Shown here: piece by piece, positions 43,814-54,200 of the stretch
How the letters are laid out: each line of letters starts with the position of its first letter
Numbering within the stretch: position 1 is the first letter of the stretch
Source of the DNA: Rhodanobacter sp. C03
GTDB lineage: Bacteria; Pseudomonadota; Gammaproteobacteria; Xanthomonadales; Rhodanobacteraceae
Assembly (NCBI RefSeq): GCF_002001175.1
Contig: NZ_MUNT01000006.1
Span: forward strand, 496,001-560,000
Reading direction: 5' to 3'
DNA length: 64,000 nt
Notes under the pieces: generated by a model
What the model saw: only the letters and a program-made list of their open reading frames with translations
Told to the model about the DNA's origin: nothing
Database searches by the model: none
Translations under genes and position numbers: made by a program

Positions 43814-45121
43814 TCAGTCCACGTTTTGCAACGCGAAGCCGCAGCCATTGGCCAGCTCGAGAAAACCAGGGAAGGAGGTGGCGACGTGACTGCAGTCGTT
43901 GATCCGCACCGGGCCGCTCGCGACCAGCCCGGCAACCGCGAAACTCATCGCGATGCGGTGGTCGAGGTGGCTTTCCACGCTGCCGCTGCCGAGCAGGCCG
44001 CCATGGATGATCGCACCATCCGGGGTTTCCTCGATCATCGCACCGAGTGTGCGCAAACCGCTGGCCATCGTCGTGATGCGATCGGATTCCTTCACACGCA
44101 ATTCGGCGGCACCGCGGATCACCGTGCGACCGCTCGCTGCGGTCGCAGCGATGAACAGCGCGGGAAACTCGTCGATCATGTCCGGCACCAGCGCCAGCGG
44201 CAGCTCGATGCCGTGCAACGGCGCATGGCGTACGACCAGGTCGCCGACCGGCTCACCGCCGGCTTCGCGTTCCCGCTCGATGCTGATGTCGGCTCCCATC
44301 AGGCGCAGCGCCTGCAGCAGCCCGGTGCGGCGCGGATTGAGACCGACCGCGGGCAGGCGCAGGACCGAACCCGGCACGATGCTGGCAGCGACCAGGAAGA
44401 ACGCCGCCGAGGAAAAATCGGCCGGCACGTCGACATCGGTGGCATGCAGGGCATGGCCGCCAGTCAGCGTTGCCCGCCCCGGTGAAAACGCGATCGGCCA
44501 GCCGAACGCGGCCAGCATGCGTTCGGTGTAGTCGCGGGTCGGGTGCGGTTCGATGATCTCGGTTTCGCCAATGGCGTACAGGCCGGCGAGCAGCAATGCG
44601 GACTTCACCTGTGCGCTGGCTACCGGCAACTCGTAACGGATGCCATGCAATGGCTGGCCACCGTGCAGGTGCAGCGGTGGTAAACCCTCCTGCGTATCGA
44701 TGCGCGCGCCCATCGACGTCAGCGGATCGGTGACCCGGCGCATCGGCCGCTTTGACAGTGAGGCATCGCCAACCAAGGTGCTGTCGAACGTCTGCCCGGC
44801 CAGCAATCCTGTCAGCAGGCGCATGCCGGTGCCGGCATTGCCGCAATCCAGCGCCTGCGCCGCATTGCGCAGGCCATGCAGGCCAACGCCATGCACCACA
44901 CGCTCGCCTGCCGACGGGGTCTCGATGCGCACACCGAGCTGGGCCAGCACGGCAGCCGTGGCGCGGGTGTCCTCACCTTCGAGGAAACCGCGGATATGCG
45001 ATTTTCCTTCGGCGATCGCCGCCAGCATCAACGCGCGATGCGATACCGACTTGTCACCGGGCACGCGCACGCTGCCATGCAGCGGCTGGCCCGGTCGGCT
45101 GTTCCAGTCGAAACGATTCAA
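43814..45121 (-). CDS. aroA: 3-phosphoshikimate 1-carboxyvinyltransferase (EPSP synthase)
   Basis: This is a 435-aa enzyme of the shikimate pathway. The N-terminal PGDKSVSHRALMLAAIAEG (PEP/S3P-binding Lys-Ser), GNAGTGMRLLTGLLAG and the late LRVKESDRI are conserved. I choose TTG at 45121 as the start (LNRFDWNSRPG), with GGAGA 7 nt upstream and 19 nt after the pheA stop; an ATG at 45229 would overlap pheA by 89 nt. The order serC-pheA-aroA fits an aromatic/serine operon. Confidence 0.95.
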   Translation of the reverse strand: MNRFDWNSRPGQPLHGSVRVPGDKSVSHRALMLAAIAEGKSHIRGFLEGEDTRATAAVLAQLGVRIETPSAGERVVHGVGLHGLRNAAQALDCGNAGTGMRLLTGLLAGQTFDSTLVGDASLSKRPMRRVTDPLTSMGARIDTQEGLPPLHLHGGQPLHGIRYELPVASAQVKSALLLAGLYAIGETEIIEPHPTRDYTERMLAAFGWPIAFSPGRATLTGGHALHATDVDVPADFSSAAFFLVAASIVPGSVLRLPAVGLNPRRTGLLQALRLMGADISIEREREAGGEPVGDLVVRHAPLHGIELPLALVPDMIDEFPALFIAATAASGRTVIRGAAELRVKESDRITTMASGLRTLGAMIEETPDGAIIHGGLLGSGSVESHLDHRIAMSFAVAGLVASGPVRINDCSHVATSFPGFLELANGCGFALQNVD

Positions 45122-45140
45122 GCAGAGTTCTCCACGCAGA

Positions 45141-46229
45141 TCAGGGCAACGCCACCGGGTAGGAACCCAGCACGCGTATCGTGGCCGCCGACTCACCGAT
45201 TTCCTGCACGGCTGCCTGCAAGGTGGCATTGTCGATATGACCGGAGACGTCGATGAAGAATGCGTACTGCCACTTGCCGGTATGCGCCGGGCGCGATTCG
45301 ATCCGGTTCAGGCTGACCCCATGCTTGGCGAACGGGCTGAGTACGTCGTACAGCGCACCCGGTTTGTCATTCACGGTGATCAGCAACGAAGTGCGATCGT
45401 TGCCTGATGGCGGAAACAGCGAACGACCGATCACCAGGAAGCGCGTGGTGTTGTCGGCGCGATCCTCGATGCCTTGCGCCACCGTCTTGAGACCGTAGAC
45501 CTTGCCCGCCGTCTCGCCGGCGATCGCTGCTGCATCGTCGGCATGCCGCGCCATCCGGGCTGCCTCGGCGTTGCTGCTTACAGCGATGCACTCGACGCCA
45601 GGCAGATTGATGCGTAGCCAGGTCTTGCACTGCTGCAGCGACTGCGCATGTGCATAGACGCGTTTGACGTCCTCCAGCTTGCCCAGCTGCGAATGCAGGC
45701 ACTGGTGTACACGCAGCTCCACTTCGCCGCAGATGGTAGCTTCGGACGTGAGGAACATGTCCAGCGTGACCTGGATCATGCCCTGCCCTGAATTCTCCAC
45801 CGGCACCACGCCGAAATCCGCATGACCGGCGGCGACCTCCTGGAACACTTCCTCGATGCTGCCCAGCGGCAGCCCGTAAGCGGCATGACCGAAATGCTTG
45901 CGCACGGCCTGCTCGCTGAATGTGCCTTCCGGGCCGAGGAAGCCAATCTTCAGTGGGTCCTCCTGCGCCAGGCAGGAAGACATGATCTCGCGGAACAAGC
46001 GCACCATTTCAGTATCGGACAGCGGGCCATCATTGCGATCCACCACCATGCGCAACACATGGGCCTCGCGTTCGGGGCGATAATAGTCGATCGCCGAAAG
46101 CCCAGCGCCCTTAACCTTCGCTACGGTCTGCGCATGGTTCGCGCGCTCGGAGATCAGCTGCTGGATCTGCCGGTCGATGCTGTCGATGCGCTCACGCATC
46201 TCGCTCAGCGGTGTCTTGGGATCGGTCAT
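45141..46229 (-). CDS. pheA: bifunctional chorismate mutase/prephenate dehydratase
   Basis: The 362-aa enzyme has three domains: chorismate mutase (residues 1-90, RERIDSIDRQIQQLISERA), prephenate dehydratase (about 93-270, IGFLGPEGTFSEQA and the NTTRFLVIG signature) and an ACT domain (about 280-355) with the Phe-binding ESRP motif (RIESRPAHTGKWQYAFF). It makes phenylpyruvate and is normally feedback inhibited by phenylalanine. It follows serC by 75 nt and precedes aroA. Confidence 0.97.
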   Translation of the reverse strand: MTDPKTPLSEMRERIDSIDRQIQQLISERANHAQTVAKVKGAGLSAIDYYRPEREAHVLRMVVDRNDGPLSDTEMVRLFREIMSSCLAQEDPLKIGFLGPEGTFSEQAVRKHFGHAAYGLPLGSIEEVFQEVAAGHADFGVVPVENSGQGMIQVTLDMFLTSEATICGEVELRVHQCLHSQLGKLEDVKRVYAHAQSLQQCKTWLRINLPGVECIAVSSNAEAARMARHADDAAAIAGETAGKVYGLKTVAQGIEDRADNTTRFLVIGRSLFPPSGNDRTSLLITVNDKPGALYDVLSPFAKHGVSLNRIESRPAHTGKWQYAFFIDVSGHIDNATLQAAVQEIGESAATIRVLGSYPVALP

Positions 46230-46304
46230 GCTTTAGCCGCCTGGATGGATAGATGTCCAAATGATTACTTGGCATCTTGCCTGATAATCGTCTTGTTCGG
46301 TCGA

Positions 46305-47402
46305 TCAGCCGTGCCGCTGAGCGAAGTCGCGCATGAATGCCGTCAGCACCTGCACGGCTTCCAGCGGCACCGCGTTGTACAGGGACGCACGCATGCCGCC
46401 GATCGCCTTGTGGCCTTTCAGCGCGAGCAGCCCGGTGGCTTCAGACTCCTTGAGGAAGGCCGCGTCCAGCGCACTGTCGTGCAGGGTGAATGGCACATTC
46501 ATGCGCGAACGTGCGGATGGCTCGATCGGATTGCGGTAATAACCGGCGGAACTGTCGATGGCCTGATACAGCAGCGCGGCCTTGGCGCGATTACGCTCGC
46601 CAATGGTTGCCAGGCCGCCCTGCGCATGCAGCCACTGAAAGGTCAGCCCAGCCAGGTACCAGGCCCAGGTATTCGGTGTGTTGAGCATCGAATCGTTTGC
46701 AGCCTGCTCGGCAAAACGGAATATCTTCGCCATCGGCCGGCCGGCCCGCTGCAACAGGTCGCGGCGGATGATCATCACCACCAACCCGGACGGCCCGATA
46801 TTCTTCTGTGCGCCCGCGTAGATCAACCCGAAGCGCGAGACGTCCAGCGGCTCCGACAGGATGTTCGACGACATGTCGGCCACCAGCGGCACCGTACCCA
46901 CCACGGGAATGTCATGGAATTCCACACCGTGGATCGTCTCGTTCGGCGTGTAATGTACGTAGGCAGCCTGCGGATCGAGCTGCCAGCTGTCGCGCGAAGG
47001 CAGTTTCAGGTATTCATCAGCCTTGCCGCTGGCCGCCACGTTGACGCGCACATACGACGACGCCTCACTGATCGCCTTTGAGCTCCAGTGGCCGCTGTCG
47101 ATGTAATCGGCGCAGTCGCCCTCACCGGCGAGATTCATCGGGATCTGCGCGAACAACTGGGTGGCGCCGCCCTGCAGGAACAGCACGGCGTAATCGGTGG
47201 GAATCGCCAGCAGGGCGCGCAAGTCGGCTTCGGTCTGAGCGGCCATCTCGATGAAACGCTTGCCGCGATGGGACTGCTCCATCACCGAGGCGCCGCTGCC
47301 ATTCCAGTCCAGCATCTCGCGCTGGGCGCGTTCGAGTACCACCTGCGGCAGCGCCGCCGGACCGGCGCTGAAATTCCAGACTCTGCTCACGTGCTGTTGC
47401 AT
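46305..47402 (-). CDS. serC: phosphoserine aminotransferase
   Basis: The 365-aa PLP enzyme of serine and vitamin B6 synthesis. The start VWNFSAGPAALPQVVLERA and later GLIYAGAQKNIGPSGLVVMI, with the PLP-lysine in AQKN, are diagnostic. GGMRASLYNAVPLEAV is the conserved end. ATG 47402 is preferred; 47420 is also possible. It is the first gene of serC-pheA-aroA on the minus strand. Confidence 0.97.
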   Translation of the reverse strand: MQQHVSRVWNFSAGPAALPQVVLERAQREMLDWNGSGASVMEQSHRGKRFIEMAAQTEADLRALLAIPTDYAVLFLQGGATQLFAQIPMNLAGEGDCADYIDSGHWSSKAISEASSYVRVNVAASGKADEYLKLPSRDSWQLDPQAAYVHYTPNETIHGVEFHDIPVVGTVPLVADMSSNILSEPLDVSRFGLIYAGAQKNIGPSGLVVMIIRRDLLQRAGRPMAKIFRFAEQAANDSMLNTPNTWAWYLAGLTFQWLHAQGGLATIGERNRAKAALLYQAIDSSAGYYRNPIEPSARSRMNVPFTLHDSALDAAFLKESEATGLLALKGHKAIGGMRASLYNAVPLEAVQVLTAFMRDFAQRHG

Positions 47403-47479
47403 CCCGTCATGGTGTTCCATGCATTATGGCGCGGCGCAGCATGGAGTGGTCAACCGCCACGTGGCTCGGTCGGAAAACC

Positions 47480-48247
47480 TCAGAAACGGATCAGCAGCAC
47501 GAGGGCAATACCCAGCGCCAGCACCGCGGCGGTGACGATCAGCCACCATACCTCGCCGGTCGGGCCGGCGGCTTCCTCCGGCAGGTGTTCCGGCGGCGGC
47601 TCGGGCATCACGATCTCCGGTTCCGGCTCCATCCCCGGCCCCTCGACCACGAAGCGATGCATCGCCAGACCGATCTGATCGCCCGGTTGCAGCACCAGCT
47701 TCTGCGCATTGACGCCATTGACCCGCAACGGATGGCGCGCGGATGACTGCGTGGTTTCCAGCAACAACTGGCCGTCCTGCCAGGAAATGCGCAGTACGGC
47801 GATATCGCCTTGTGGCAATTCCAGCGGATAACGCCCCTGCGGCCCCAACTCCAGGCTGTCGTGCAACGGCAGGACGCGGCCGGACAGCGGTCCGGCTACA
47901 GCGCGCAATGCTACCGTGCAGCGCCCGTGTTCCGGCACGCTGACCGGCGCACGCAGCGCCGGGTCCTGATCGGCACGCAGCAGCATGCGGCAGTCGCCCA
48001 CGCTGACTACATCGCCGGGGCGCAGCAATGCGCGCTCGCGTACCGGTCGCGCATTGACGTAGATGCGATCGGCCGACGGCATGACCTGCAGCACCCATCC
48101 GCGACGATCTTGCTGGATCCGCAGGTGCTGGGGCGAGGCCTGGGTCGCCGCCAGCACCAGGTCGTTGTCGGGCGCGCTGCCGATGCGCAACTGCGCCTGC
48201 GTCCAGTGAAAGTCCTCACGAGCCGCATTGGGGAATTCGATACGCAT
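47480..48247 (-). CDS. FHA-domain protein with C-terminal membrane anchor
   Basis: The 255-aa protein has an N-terminal FHA domain: LRIGSAPDNDLVL and ASPQHLRIQQDRRGW hold the Arg, Ser and His of the phosphothreonine pocket, and YVNARPV ends the fold. A second FHA-like region (LELGPQGRYPLELPQGDIAVLRI) follows. A Pro/Glu-rich linker leads to one membrane helix (VWWLIVTAAVLALGIALVLL) at the extreme C-terminus, so it is tail-anchored with its soluble part in the cytoplasm. It probably binds phosphorylated partners. No kinase gene is adjacent. It is divergent from the PHA-system gene. Confidence 0.82.
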   Translation of the reverse strand: MRIEFPNAAREDFHWTQAQLRIGSAPDNDLVLAATQASPQHLRIQQDRRGWVLQVMPSADRIYVNARPVRERALLRPGDVVSVGDCRMLLRADQDPALRAPVSVPEHGRCTVALRAVAGPLSGRVLPLHDSLELGPQGRYPLELPQGDIAVLRISWQDGQLLLETTQSSARHPLRVNGVNAQKLVLQPGDQIGLAMHRFVVEGPGMEPEPEIVMPEPPPEHLPEEAAGPTGEVWWLIVTAAVLALGIALVLLIRF

Positions 48248-48326
48248 GGATCAACCGCCGGAAAGACCGCGAAACTCTAGCATGCAGACGCGTGGCATTA
48301 AGATGTGCCTTTCCATGGAGCCCGTC

Positions 48327-48602
48327 ATGCCCAAGATCGATATCCGCCGTCCGCATCAACTGTCGATTGCCGAGGCCCGTGCCGTGGTCGACAAGGTGGC
48401 CGTACGGATGCACGAAAAGCTCGGCGTGGACGGGCAATGGGACGGTGACACGCTGCGCTTCTCGCGGCCCGGGGTAAACGGCACGATCGCCGTCAGCAGC
48501 GATGCCATCCAGGTCAATGCCGAGCTAGGGCTGATGTTCTCGCCGCTGAAGGGCATGGTCGAGCAGGAAATCCGGCGCAAGCTGGACGAGCATTTCGCCT
48601 GA
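48327..48602 (+). CDS. polyhydroxyalkanoic acid system family protein (PHA_gran_rgn-like)
   Basis: The 91-aa protein MPKIDIRRPHQLSIAEARAV, then VDKVAVRMHEKLGVDGQWDG and a GLMFSPLKGMVEQEIRRKLD end, matches the short PHA-granule-associated family (PF09650/TIGR02610). The start at 48327 has GGAG 6 nt upstream. Its function is poorly known; no PHA synthase gene is in the window. Confidence 0.8.
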   Translation: MPKIDIRRPHQLSIAEARAVVDKVAVRMHEKLGVDGQWDGDTLRFSRPGVNGTIAVSSDAIQVNAELGLMFSPLKGMVEQEIRRKLDEHFA

Positions 48603-48648
48603 TCGTCCACGGAATGCGCTGAATGGATCAGGTAATGCCTGACGATTC

Positions 48649-48678
48649 TTTAACCAGAACCACAATCCGTGGCATAAT
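48649..48678 (+). promoter_or_regulatory. possible sigma-70-type promoter for infA
   Basis: CATAAT (48673-48678) sits 18 nt after TTTAAC (48649-48654) and 47 nt upstream of the infA start. The -35 match is poor, so this is tentative. Confidence 0.4.
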
Positions 48679-48724
48679 CGCCGGCTTACGCAGCCATGAC
48701 GGCTGCGCGTGAACCCCGGAACAC

Positions 48725-48943
48725 ATGGCCAAAGACGACGTCATCGAAATGGAAGGCACGGTCCAGGAGACCCTGCCCAACACCATGTTTCGTGTGCAAC
48801 TTGAGAATGGGCACGTAATCATTGCCCACATCTCTGGCCGCATGCGCAAGCACTACATCCGCATCCTCACCGGCGACAAGGTCAAGATCGAAATGACCCC
48901 GTACGACCTGAGCAAGGGTCGTATCACGTATCGCATGAAGTAA
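48725..48943 (+). CDS. infA: translation initiation factor IF-1
   Basis: The 72-aa protein [20 protein letters not shown], with [18 protein letters not shown] and the C-terminal [21 protein letters not shown] pattern, is a complete OB-fold IF-1. It binds the 30S A-site during initiation. It is convergent with clpA, separated by a bidirectional terminator. Confidence 0.98.
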   Translation: MAKDDVIEMEGTVQETLPNTMFRVQLENGHVIIAHISGRMRKHYIRILTGDKVKIEMTPYDLSKGRITYRMK

Positions 48944-49007
48944 TCCGGTCCAGCCTTGATGCGCTGAAACGCAACGGGACAGAACCGATACGAAGGTGCT
49001 GGAAACG

Positions 49008-49032
49008 AAAGGCGGCGCAATGCGCCGCCTTT
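49008..49032. terminator. bidirectional terminator between infA and clpA
   Basis: AAAGGCGGCGCA (49008-49019) is complementary to TGCGCCGCCTTT (49021-49032). With a central loop this serves both infA (plus, followed by GCTTTGCC) and clpA (minus, where the T-run reads on the other strand). Confidence 0.85.
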
Positions 49033-49059
49033 GCTTTGCCCGTCATTTGATGAACCGAA

Positions 49060-51339
49060 TCAGCCCGGTTCGACCACCGCCGGCAGTTTCTCGATCGCCT
49101 CGCAGTCGACCCGCAGCTCGCCGTCGCGCACGCTCAGGTGCACCTTGCCGCCCTCGGCCAGCTTGCCGAACAGCAACTCGTCGGCCAGCGCGCGCTTCAC
49201 CTTCTCCTGGATCACCCGTGCCATCGGCCGTGCGCCCATCTGCGGATCGAAGCCATGCTCGGCCAGCCACCGGCGGGCCTCTCCATCCACGTCCAGGCTC
49301 ACCTGCTTCTCGGTCAACTGGCTTTCCAGCTCGATCAGGAACTTGTCGACCACGCGCAGGATGTGCTCGAAGTCGAGCGCGCTGAACTGGATGATCGCGT
49401 CCAGCCGGTTGCGGAACTCCGGCGTGAAGATCCGGCGGATCACTTCCATCGCGTCCGACTCGTGCTTCTGCTCGACGAAACCCATGCTGCGCCGTGAAGC
49501 AAGCGCCGCGCCCGCGTTGGTGGTCATCACCACCACCACGTTCTTGAAGTTCGCCTCGCGACCGTTGGTGTCGGTCAGCACGCCACGGTCCATCACCTGC
49601 AGCAGGATGTTGAACACATCCGGATGCGCCTTCTCGATCTCGTCCAGCAGCAGCACCGCGTGCGGATGCTTGGTCACCGCCTCGGTCAGCAGGCCACCCT
49701 GGTCGAAACCGACGTAACCCGGAGGCGCACCGACCAGCCGCGATACCGAATGACCTTCCATGTATTCGGACATGTCGAAGCGAATCATCTCGATGCCCAG
49801 TTGCATCGCCAGCTGCTTGGTCACCTCGGTCTTGCCCACGCCAGTGGGGCCAGCCAGCAGGAAGCAGCCGATCGGCTTGGACGGATCGGCCAGCCCCGAA
49901 CGGGCCATCTTGATCGACGCAGCCAGCGCCTCGATCGCCGGATCCTGTCCGAACACCACCATCTTGAGGTTGCGCTCCAGATTGCGCAGCACATCGCGAT
50001 CCGACGCCGATACCTGCTTGGCCGGAATCCGCGCCATCTTGGCGATGATGTATTCAACCTCGCTCACGTCGACCTTGCCGGTACGCTGATCCAGCGGCAG
50101 CAACCGCTGGCGCGCACCCGCCTCGTCGATCACGTCGATCGCCTTGTCCGGCAGCAGGCGGTCGGGAATGTGCTTCACCGACAGGTCCACCGCGGCCTTG
50201 AGCGCCTCGTTGGTGTAAGCGACGTGGTGATGCTCCTCGAAACGCGAGCGCAGACCCTTGAGGATCTCGATGCTGTCGGCCACGGTCGGCTCGACCACGT
50301 CGATCTTCTGGAAACGACGGGCCAGCGCGCGATCCTTCTCGAACACGCCGCGGTATTCCTGGAACGTGGTCGAACCGATGCAGCGCAGCTCGCCCGACGC
50401 CAGCATCGGCTTGATCAGGTTGCTGGCGTCCATCGTGCCGCCCGACGCGGAACCGGCGCCGATGATGGTGTGGATCTCGTCGATGAACAGGATCGAGCCC
50501 GGTTGCTTCTTCAGCTGGGCGATCACGCCCTTCAGGCGTTTCTCGAAATCGCCGCGGTACTTGGTGCCGGCAACCAGCGCACCCAGGTCCAGCGACCAGA
50601 TCGTGGCGCTTTCCAGCACCTCCGGCACTTCGCCATCAACGATGCGCTTGGCCAGACCTTCGGCCAGCGCGGTCTTGCCCACGCCGGCTTCGCCGACATA
50701 CAGCGGGTTGTTCTTGCGCCGGCGGCACAGCACCTGAATCGTGCGCTCGATCTCGTCGGCACGCCCGATCAGCGGGTCGATCTTGCCTTCCAGCGCCAGC
50801 TCGTTGAGGTTGCTGGCAAACTCGTGCAGCGGATTGCCCTTCGGCTCGCCGCCCTCCTCGCCTTCGCGCTCGCTGCCACCGGACACGCCGGCCGCCGGCT
50901 CGTCGCCGATCTTGGCGATGCCGTGCGAGATGTAATTGACCACGTCGAGCCGGGTGATTTCCTGCTGGTGCATGAAATACACCGCGTGCGAATCCTTCTC
51001 GCCGAAGATCGCCACCAGCACATTCGCGCCGGTGACCTCTTTCCGCCCCGAGGACTGCACGTGGTACACCGCGCGCTGCAGTACCCGCTGGAATCCCAGC
51101 GTGGGCTGCGTATCGCGCTCGTCGCCGTGCGGCAGCACCGGCACGGTCTCGGCGATGATGCGTTCGAGTTCGCTCGACAGCCGCGGCAGATCCACGCCGC
51201 ACGCACGCAGGGCGCCCACCGCCGACTGGTTTTCGGTCAGCGCCAACAACAGGTGCTCCACCGTCATGAACTCATGGCGCTGTTCGCGGGCCTGCTTGTA
51301 GCAATGGCCGATGGTGACTTCCAGATCCTTGCTGAACAT
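49060..51339 (-). CDS. clpA: ATP-dependent Clp protease ATP-binding subunit ClpA
   Basis: The 759-aa AAA+ unfoldase delivers proteins to ClpP. The N-domain ([18 protein letters not shown]) is followed by AAA1 with Walker [15 protein letters not shown] and Walker [16 protein letters not shown], and AAA2 with [15 protein letters not shown] and [13 protein letters not shown]. The start at 51339 ([16 protein letters not shown]) is the usual ClpA N-terminus. It follows clpS on the minus strand, and ClpS redirects it to N-end-rule substrates. The clpP gene is not in the window. Confidence 0.97.
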   Translation of the reverse strand: MFSKDLEVTIGHCYKQAREQRHEFMTVEHLLLALTENQSAVGALRACGVDLPRLSSELERIIAETVPVLPHGDERDTQPTLGFQRVLQRAVYHVQSSGRKEVTGANVLVAIFGEKDSHAVYFMHQQEITRLDVVNYISHGIAKIGDEPAAGVSGGSEREGEEGGEPKGNPLHEFASNLNELALEGKIDPLIGRADEIERTIQVLCRRRKNNPLYVGEAGVGKTALAEGLAKRIVDGEVPEVLESATIWSLDLGALVAGTKYRGDFEKRLKGVIAQLKKQPGSILFIDEIHTIIGAGSASGGTMDASNLIKPMLASGELRCIGSTTFQEYRGVFEKDRALARRFQKIDVVEPTVADSIEILKGLRSRFEEHHHVAYTNEALKAAVDLSVKHIPDRLLPDKAIDVIDEAGARQRLLPLDQRTGKVDVSEVEYIIAKMARIPAKQVSASDRDVLRNLERNLKMVVFGQDPAIEALAASIKMARSGLADPSKPIGCFLLAGPTGVGKTEVTKQLAMQLGIEMIRFDMSEYMEGHSVSRLVGAPPGYVGFDQGGLLTEAVTKHPHAVLLLDEIEKAHPDVFNILLQVMDRGVLTDTNGREANFKNVVVVMTTNAGAALASRRSMGFVEQKHESDAMEVIRRIFTPEFRNRLDAIIQFSALDFEHILRVVDKFLIELESQLTEKQVSLDVDGEARRWLAEHGFDPQMGARPMARVIQEKVKRALADELLFGKLAEGGKVHLSVRDGELRVDCEAIEKLPAVVEPG

Positions 51340-51405
51340 TCGGATCGTCTCCGCTTGCAATGTTGAGCGGCCTTCAGCGCCGCGATGAGCACGAAATGGG
51401 GTCGC

Positions 51406-51732
51406 TCAGAGCTTTTCCATAGTGCACAACAGCGGGTGCTGATGGGAGCGTGAATATTCGTTCACATGGGTCACCTTGGTCTCCGCCACCTCCCGGGTAA
51501 ACACACCACACACGCCCCGGCCACGGGTATGCACATGCAACATCACCTGTACCGCCTGTTCCTGGTCCAGGTTGAAAAAGCCGCGCAACACCTCGACCAC
51601 GAAATCCATCGGGGTGAAGTCGTCATTCAGCAGCAGTACCTGAAATAGCGGTGGTCGCGCCACTTCAGGCTTGGCGGTTTCCAGCGCCAGTCCGCGGCCG
51701 CTGTCGTGCTCATGTTCGGATTCGTGGGCCAT
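51406..51732 (-). CDS. clpS: ATP-dependent Clp protease adaptor ClpS
   Basis: The 108-aa adaptor has an acidic, His-rich N-terminal tail, then [20 protein letters not shown] (N-degron pocket Asn-Asp-Asp), [20 protein letters not shown] and a [18 protein letters not shown] end. It binds ClpA and presents proteins with destabilising N-terminal residues. Start 51732 ([10 protein letters not shown]) is chosen over the longer frame to 51870. Confidence 0.97.
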   Translation of the reverse strand: MAHESEHEHDSGRGLALETAKPEVARPPLFQVLLLNDDFTPMDFVVEVLRGFFNLDQEQAVQVMLHVHTRGRGVCGVFTREVAETKVTHVNEYSRSHQHPLLCTMEKL

Positions 51733-51854
51733 GGTTTCTTGGGTATTCGATCTCTGGTACGAAGTATACGCCGCAGGGGATGCACCACCGCAGCGATGGC
51801 TCCGCATGAGGTAATGGCACAATGGCCGCTTTTCCAGTGCCTTGCTGAACCCTA

Positions 51855-52340
51855 ATGGCTGATTTCCCACCCACCACCGAGATCTGGCGCCCGCACGTGA
51901 CCGTGGCCTGCGTGGTAGCCGATGGCGAGCGTTACCTGATGGTCGAGGAAGAGGTCAACGGCCGGCTTGCCTACAACCAGCCCGCAGGCCATCTGGACGA
52001 CGGTGAAAGCCTGGCTAACGCAGCCATGCGCGAAACGCTGGAGGAAACCGGCTGGACGGTGGCACTGCAGCACCTGATCGGTGTGCACCAATGGCGCAGC
52101 ACCGAGCATGGCGATGCGGTGATCCGTTTCAGCTTTGCGGCACGGGCCATGAACCATGATCCGGCGCGTCCACTGGACACTGGCATTCGCCGGGCGTTGT
52201 GGCTGACCCGTGCCGAAATCGCTGCCCTGGGTGAGCGCCTGCGCAGCCCGCTGGTATTGCTCAGCATCGATGCGTGGCTGGCCGGGCAGCGACTGCCGCT
52301 GGACACCCTGGACTATATCTCGGCGGATGGCAGCGCATGA
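51855..52340 (+). CDS. nudJ: Nudix hydrolase, NudJ-like phosphatase
   Basis: The 161-aa protein has the Nudix box G-x5-E-x7-RE-x2-EE-x-G seen as [14 protein letters not shown] followed by [28 protein letters not shown] precedes it. NudJ hydrolyses nucleoside di- and triphosphates and thiamin-type pyrophosphates. The order nudJ-mnmA-hflD matches Escherichia coli, which supports the symbol. The mnmA ATG overlaps the stop by ATGA. Confidence 0.93.
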   Translation: MADFPPTTEIWRPHVTVACVVADGERYLMVEEEVNGRLAYNQPAGHLDDGESLANAAMRETLEETGWTVALQHLIGVHQWRSTEHGDAVIRFSFAARAMNHDPARPLDTGIRRALWLTRAEIAALGERLRSPLVLLSIDAWLAGQRLPLDTLDYISADGSA

Positions 52341-53464
52341 AGGTGATGCTCGGCATCTCCGGCGGCGTCGACTCCTCGGTCGCGGCCCTGCTGCTGCAAC
52401 AGGCCGGCCACCAGGTCGAAGGGCTGTTCATGCAGAACTGGGAGGAAGACGAGCGCAGCGGCCCATGCACTACTGACGCCGATCGCAAGGACGCTGTAGC
52501 CGTCTGCGGCCGGCTCGGCATTCCGTTTCACGCACGCAATTTCGCCACCGAATACTGGGACGGCGTGTTCGAGCACTTCCTTGCCGAATACCGCGTCGGG
52601 CGCACACCGAATCCCGACGTGTTGTGCAACCGCGAGATCAAGTTCAAGACCTTCCTGGACGAAGCGCACGCGCTCGGTGCAGAGAAGATCGCTACCGGCC
52701 ATTACGCCCGCGTCGATTTTCACGAAGGTCGTTATCGTCTGCTGCGTGCGGTCGACGCAGCCAAGGACCAGAGCTATTTCCTGCATGCGCTGGGCCAGCA
52801 GCAACTGGGTGCCACGCTGTTTCCGCTTGGCGAAATCGAGAAGCCCCGCGTGCGTGAGCTGGCCCGCGAGGCGGCACTGCCGACCCATGCGAAAAAGGAT
52901 TCCACCGGCATCTGCTTCATCGGCGAGCGCGATTTCCGCAGCTTCCTCGCCCAGTACATTCCGGCCCGCTCCGGCGAGATGCGCACGCCCGCTGGCGAGC
53001 TGATCGGGGAACACCAGGGCGTGATGTATTACACGCTGGGCCAGCGCAACGGGCTGGGCATCGGCGGCCGGCATGGTGCCAGCAGTGAGGCCTGGTACGT
53101 CGTCGGCAAGGATGTGGCTGCCAATGTGCTGTACGTCGCCCAGGGTGGCGAGAATCACTGGCTGTATTCCCGGCGACTGTTGACCGAGGCACCGAGCTGG
53201 GTCGCTGGCAGTGCACCATCCGACCACTTCCGTTGCACCGCCCGTACCCGCTATCGCCAGTCCGACCAGGCTTGCGTCGTCAGCGTACGCAACGATGGCC
53301 TCGAGGTGCGCTTCGACGAACCGCAACGCGCGGTCACCCCGGGACAATCTGTGGTCCTTTATGATGGTGAAGTCTGCCTAGGTGGTGCGGTGATCGCCAC
53401 CACCGATGCACCGTACGGTGGCCTGCTGCCAGCGTTCACGCCATCCCCCACACCCACTGCATGA
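52337..53464 (+). CDS. mnmA: tRNA-uridine 2-sulfurtransferase
   Basis: The 375-aa enzyme makes 2-thiouridine at the tRNA wobble position. The PP-loop [15 protein letters not shown] binds ATP; the catalytic cysteines lie in [12 protein letters not shown] and [10 protein letters not shown]. The start ATG at 52337 overlaps nudJ by 4 nt; ATG 52346 is a minor alternative. It works with IscS and the Tus relay. Confidence 0.97.
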   Translation: MKVMLGISGGVDSSVAALLLQQAGHQVEGLFMQNWEEDERSGPCTTDADRKDAVAVCGRLGIPFHARNFATEYWDGVFEHFLAEYRVGRTPNPDVLCNREIKFKTFLDEAHALGAEKIATGHYARVDFHEGRYRLLRAVDAAKDQSYFLHALGQQQLGATLFPLGEIEKPRVRELAREAALPTHAKKDSTGICFIGERDFRSFLAQYIPARSGEMRTPAGELIGEHQGVMYYTLGQRNGLGIGGRHGASSEAWYVVGKDVAANVLYVAQGGENHWLYSRRLLTEAPSWVAGSAPSDHFRCTARTRYRQSDQACVVSVRNDGLEVRFDEPQRAVTPGQSVVLYDGEVCLGGAVIATTDAPYGGLLPAFTPSPTPTA

Positions 53465-53495
53465 GAACCGCAAACCCGTGCTTGAAATTTTTTCC

Positions 53496-54119
53496 ATGAA
53501 TGAAGAGCGCGTGCTCTCCCTCGCCGGCCTGTTCCAGGCCTGTGCGCTGGCGCAGCAGCTGGCCAACGAGGGGCGCTGCGACGAAGGCGCAATGGAAGCC
53601 AGCGTGGCCAGCGTGTTCCGCATCGACGCACCGTCAGTCGTCGGGGTCTACGGCAATATCTCCAACGTGCGGATCGGCCTGCGCAACCTGATCGCGCAGC
53701 TCGACGAGAGCGACCGCGACATGGCGGTGACCAAGATGGTGGTGACCGTGATGCGGCTGGAGCGCAGCCTGACCGGTCGGCCGGAGCTGCTCGAGAAGCT
53801 GCAGCAGGGCATCGTCGCCGCACAGCGGCAGGTCGAGCACTTCGGTCAGGATTCAGCGCAGGTCACCAGTCGCCTGGCCGAGCTGTATGCGTCGACCTTG
53901 TCCACCTTGAGGCCGCGGGTGATGGTCAGCGGCAATCCGCAACAGTTGCAGTTGCCGACCGTGGTGGAAAAGGTGCGTGCCAACCTGCTCGCCGCGGTGC
54001 GTTCGGCGGTGCTGTGGCGACAGGTCGGTGGTCGCCAGTGGCAATTGCTGCTGTACCGCCGCCAATGCAGCATGCTGGCGCGTGGCCTGCTGACCGGGGC
54101 GACGCTGGACAACCGCTGA
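53496..54119 (+). CDS. hflD: high frequency lysogenization protein HflD homologue
   Basis: The 207-aa helical protein has NEERVLSLAGLFQACALAQQLA, GNISNVRIGLRNLIAQLDE and a C-terminal VVEKVRANLLAAVRSAVLWRQ, all typical of HflD (PF04356), a peripheral membrane protein that interacts with phage lambda CII in E. coli. A GTG at 53478 could add six residues. It follows mnmA by 31 nt. The usual next gene purB is absent; a two-component system follows. Confidence 0.93.
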   Translation: MNEERVLSLAGLFQACALAQQLANEGRCDEGAMEASVASVFRIDAPSVVGVYGNISNVRIGLRNLIAQLDESDRDMAVTKMVVTVMRLERSLTGRPELLEKLQQGIVAAQRQVEHFGQDSAQVTSRLAELYASTLSTLRPRVMVSGNPQQLQLPTVVEKVRANLLAAVRSAVLWRQVGGRQWQLLLYRRQCSMLARGLLTGATLDNR

Positions 54120-54200
54120 CTTAAAGGTACTCACAAGCTTGGTCGCCCAGAATGTGCCGGGATGGCCCCACTTGAAGACCTTGGCTCGCAGGTAACCGAC

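Noticed and set aside
49624..51366. 580-aa open frame on the plus strand
   Set aside because: It is antisense to clpA and shows no recognisable motif; the clpA frame has complete AAA+ motifs.
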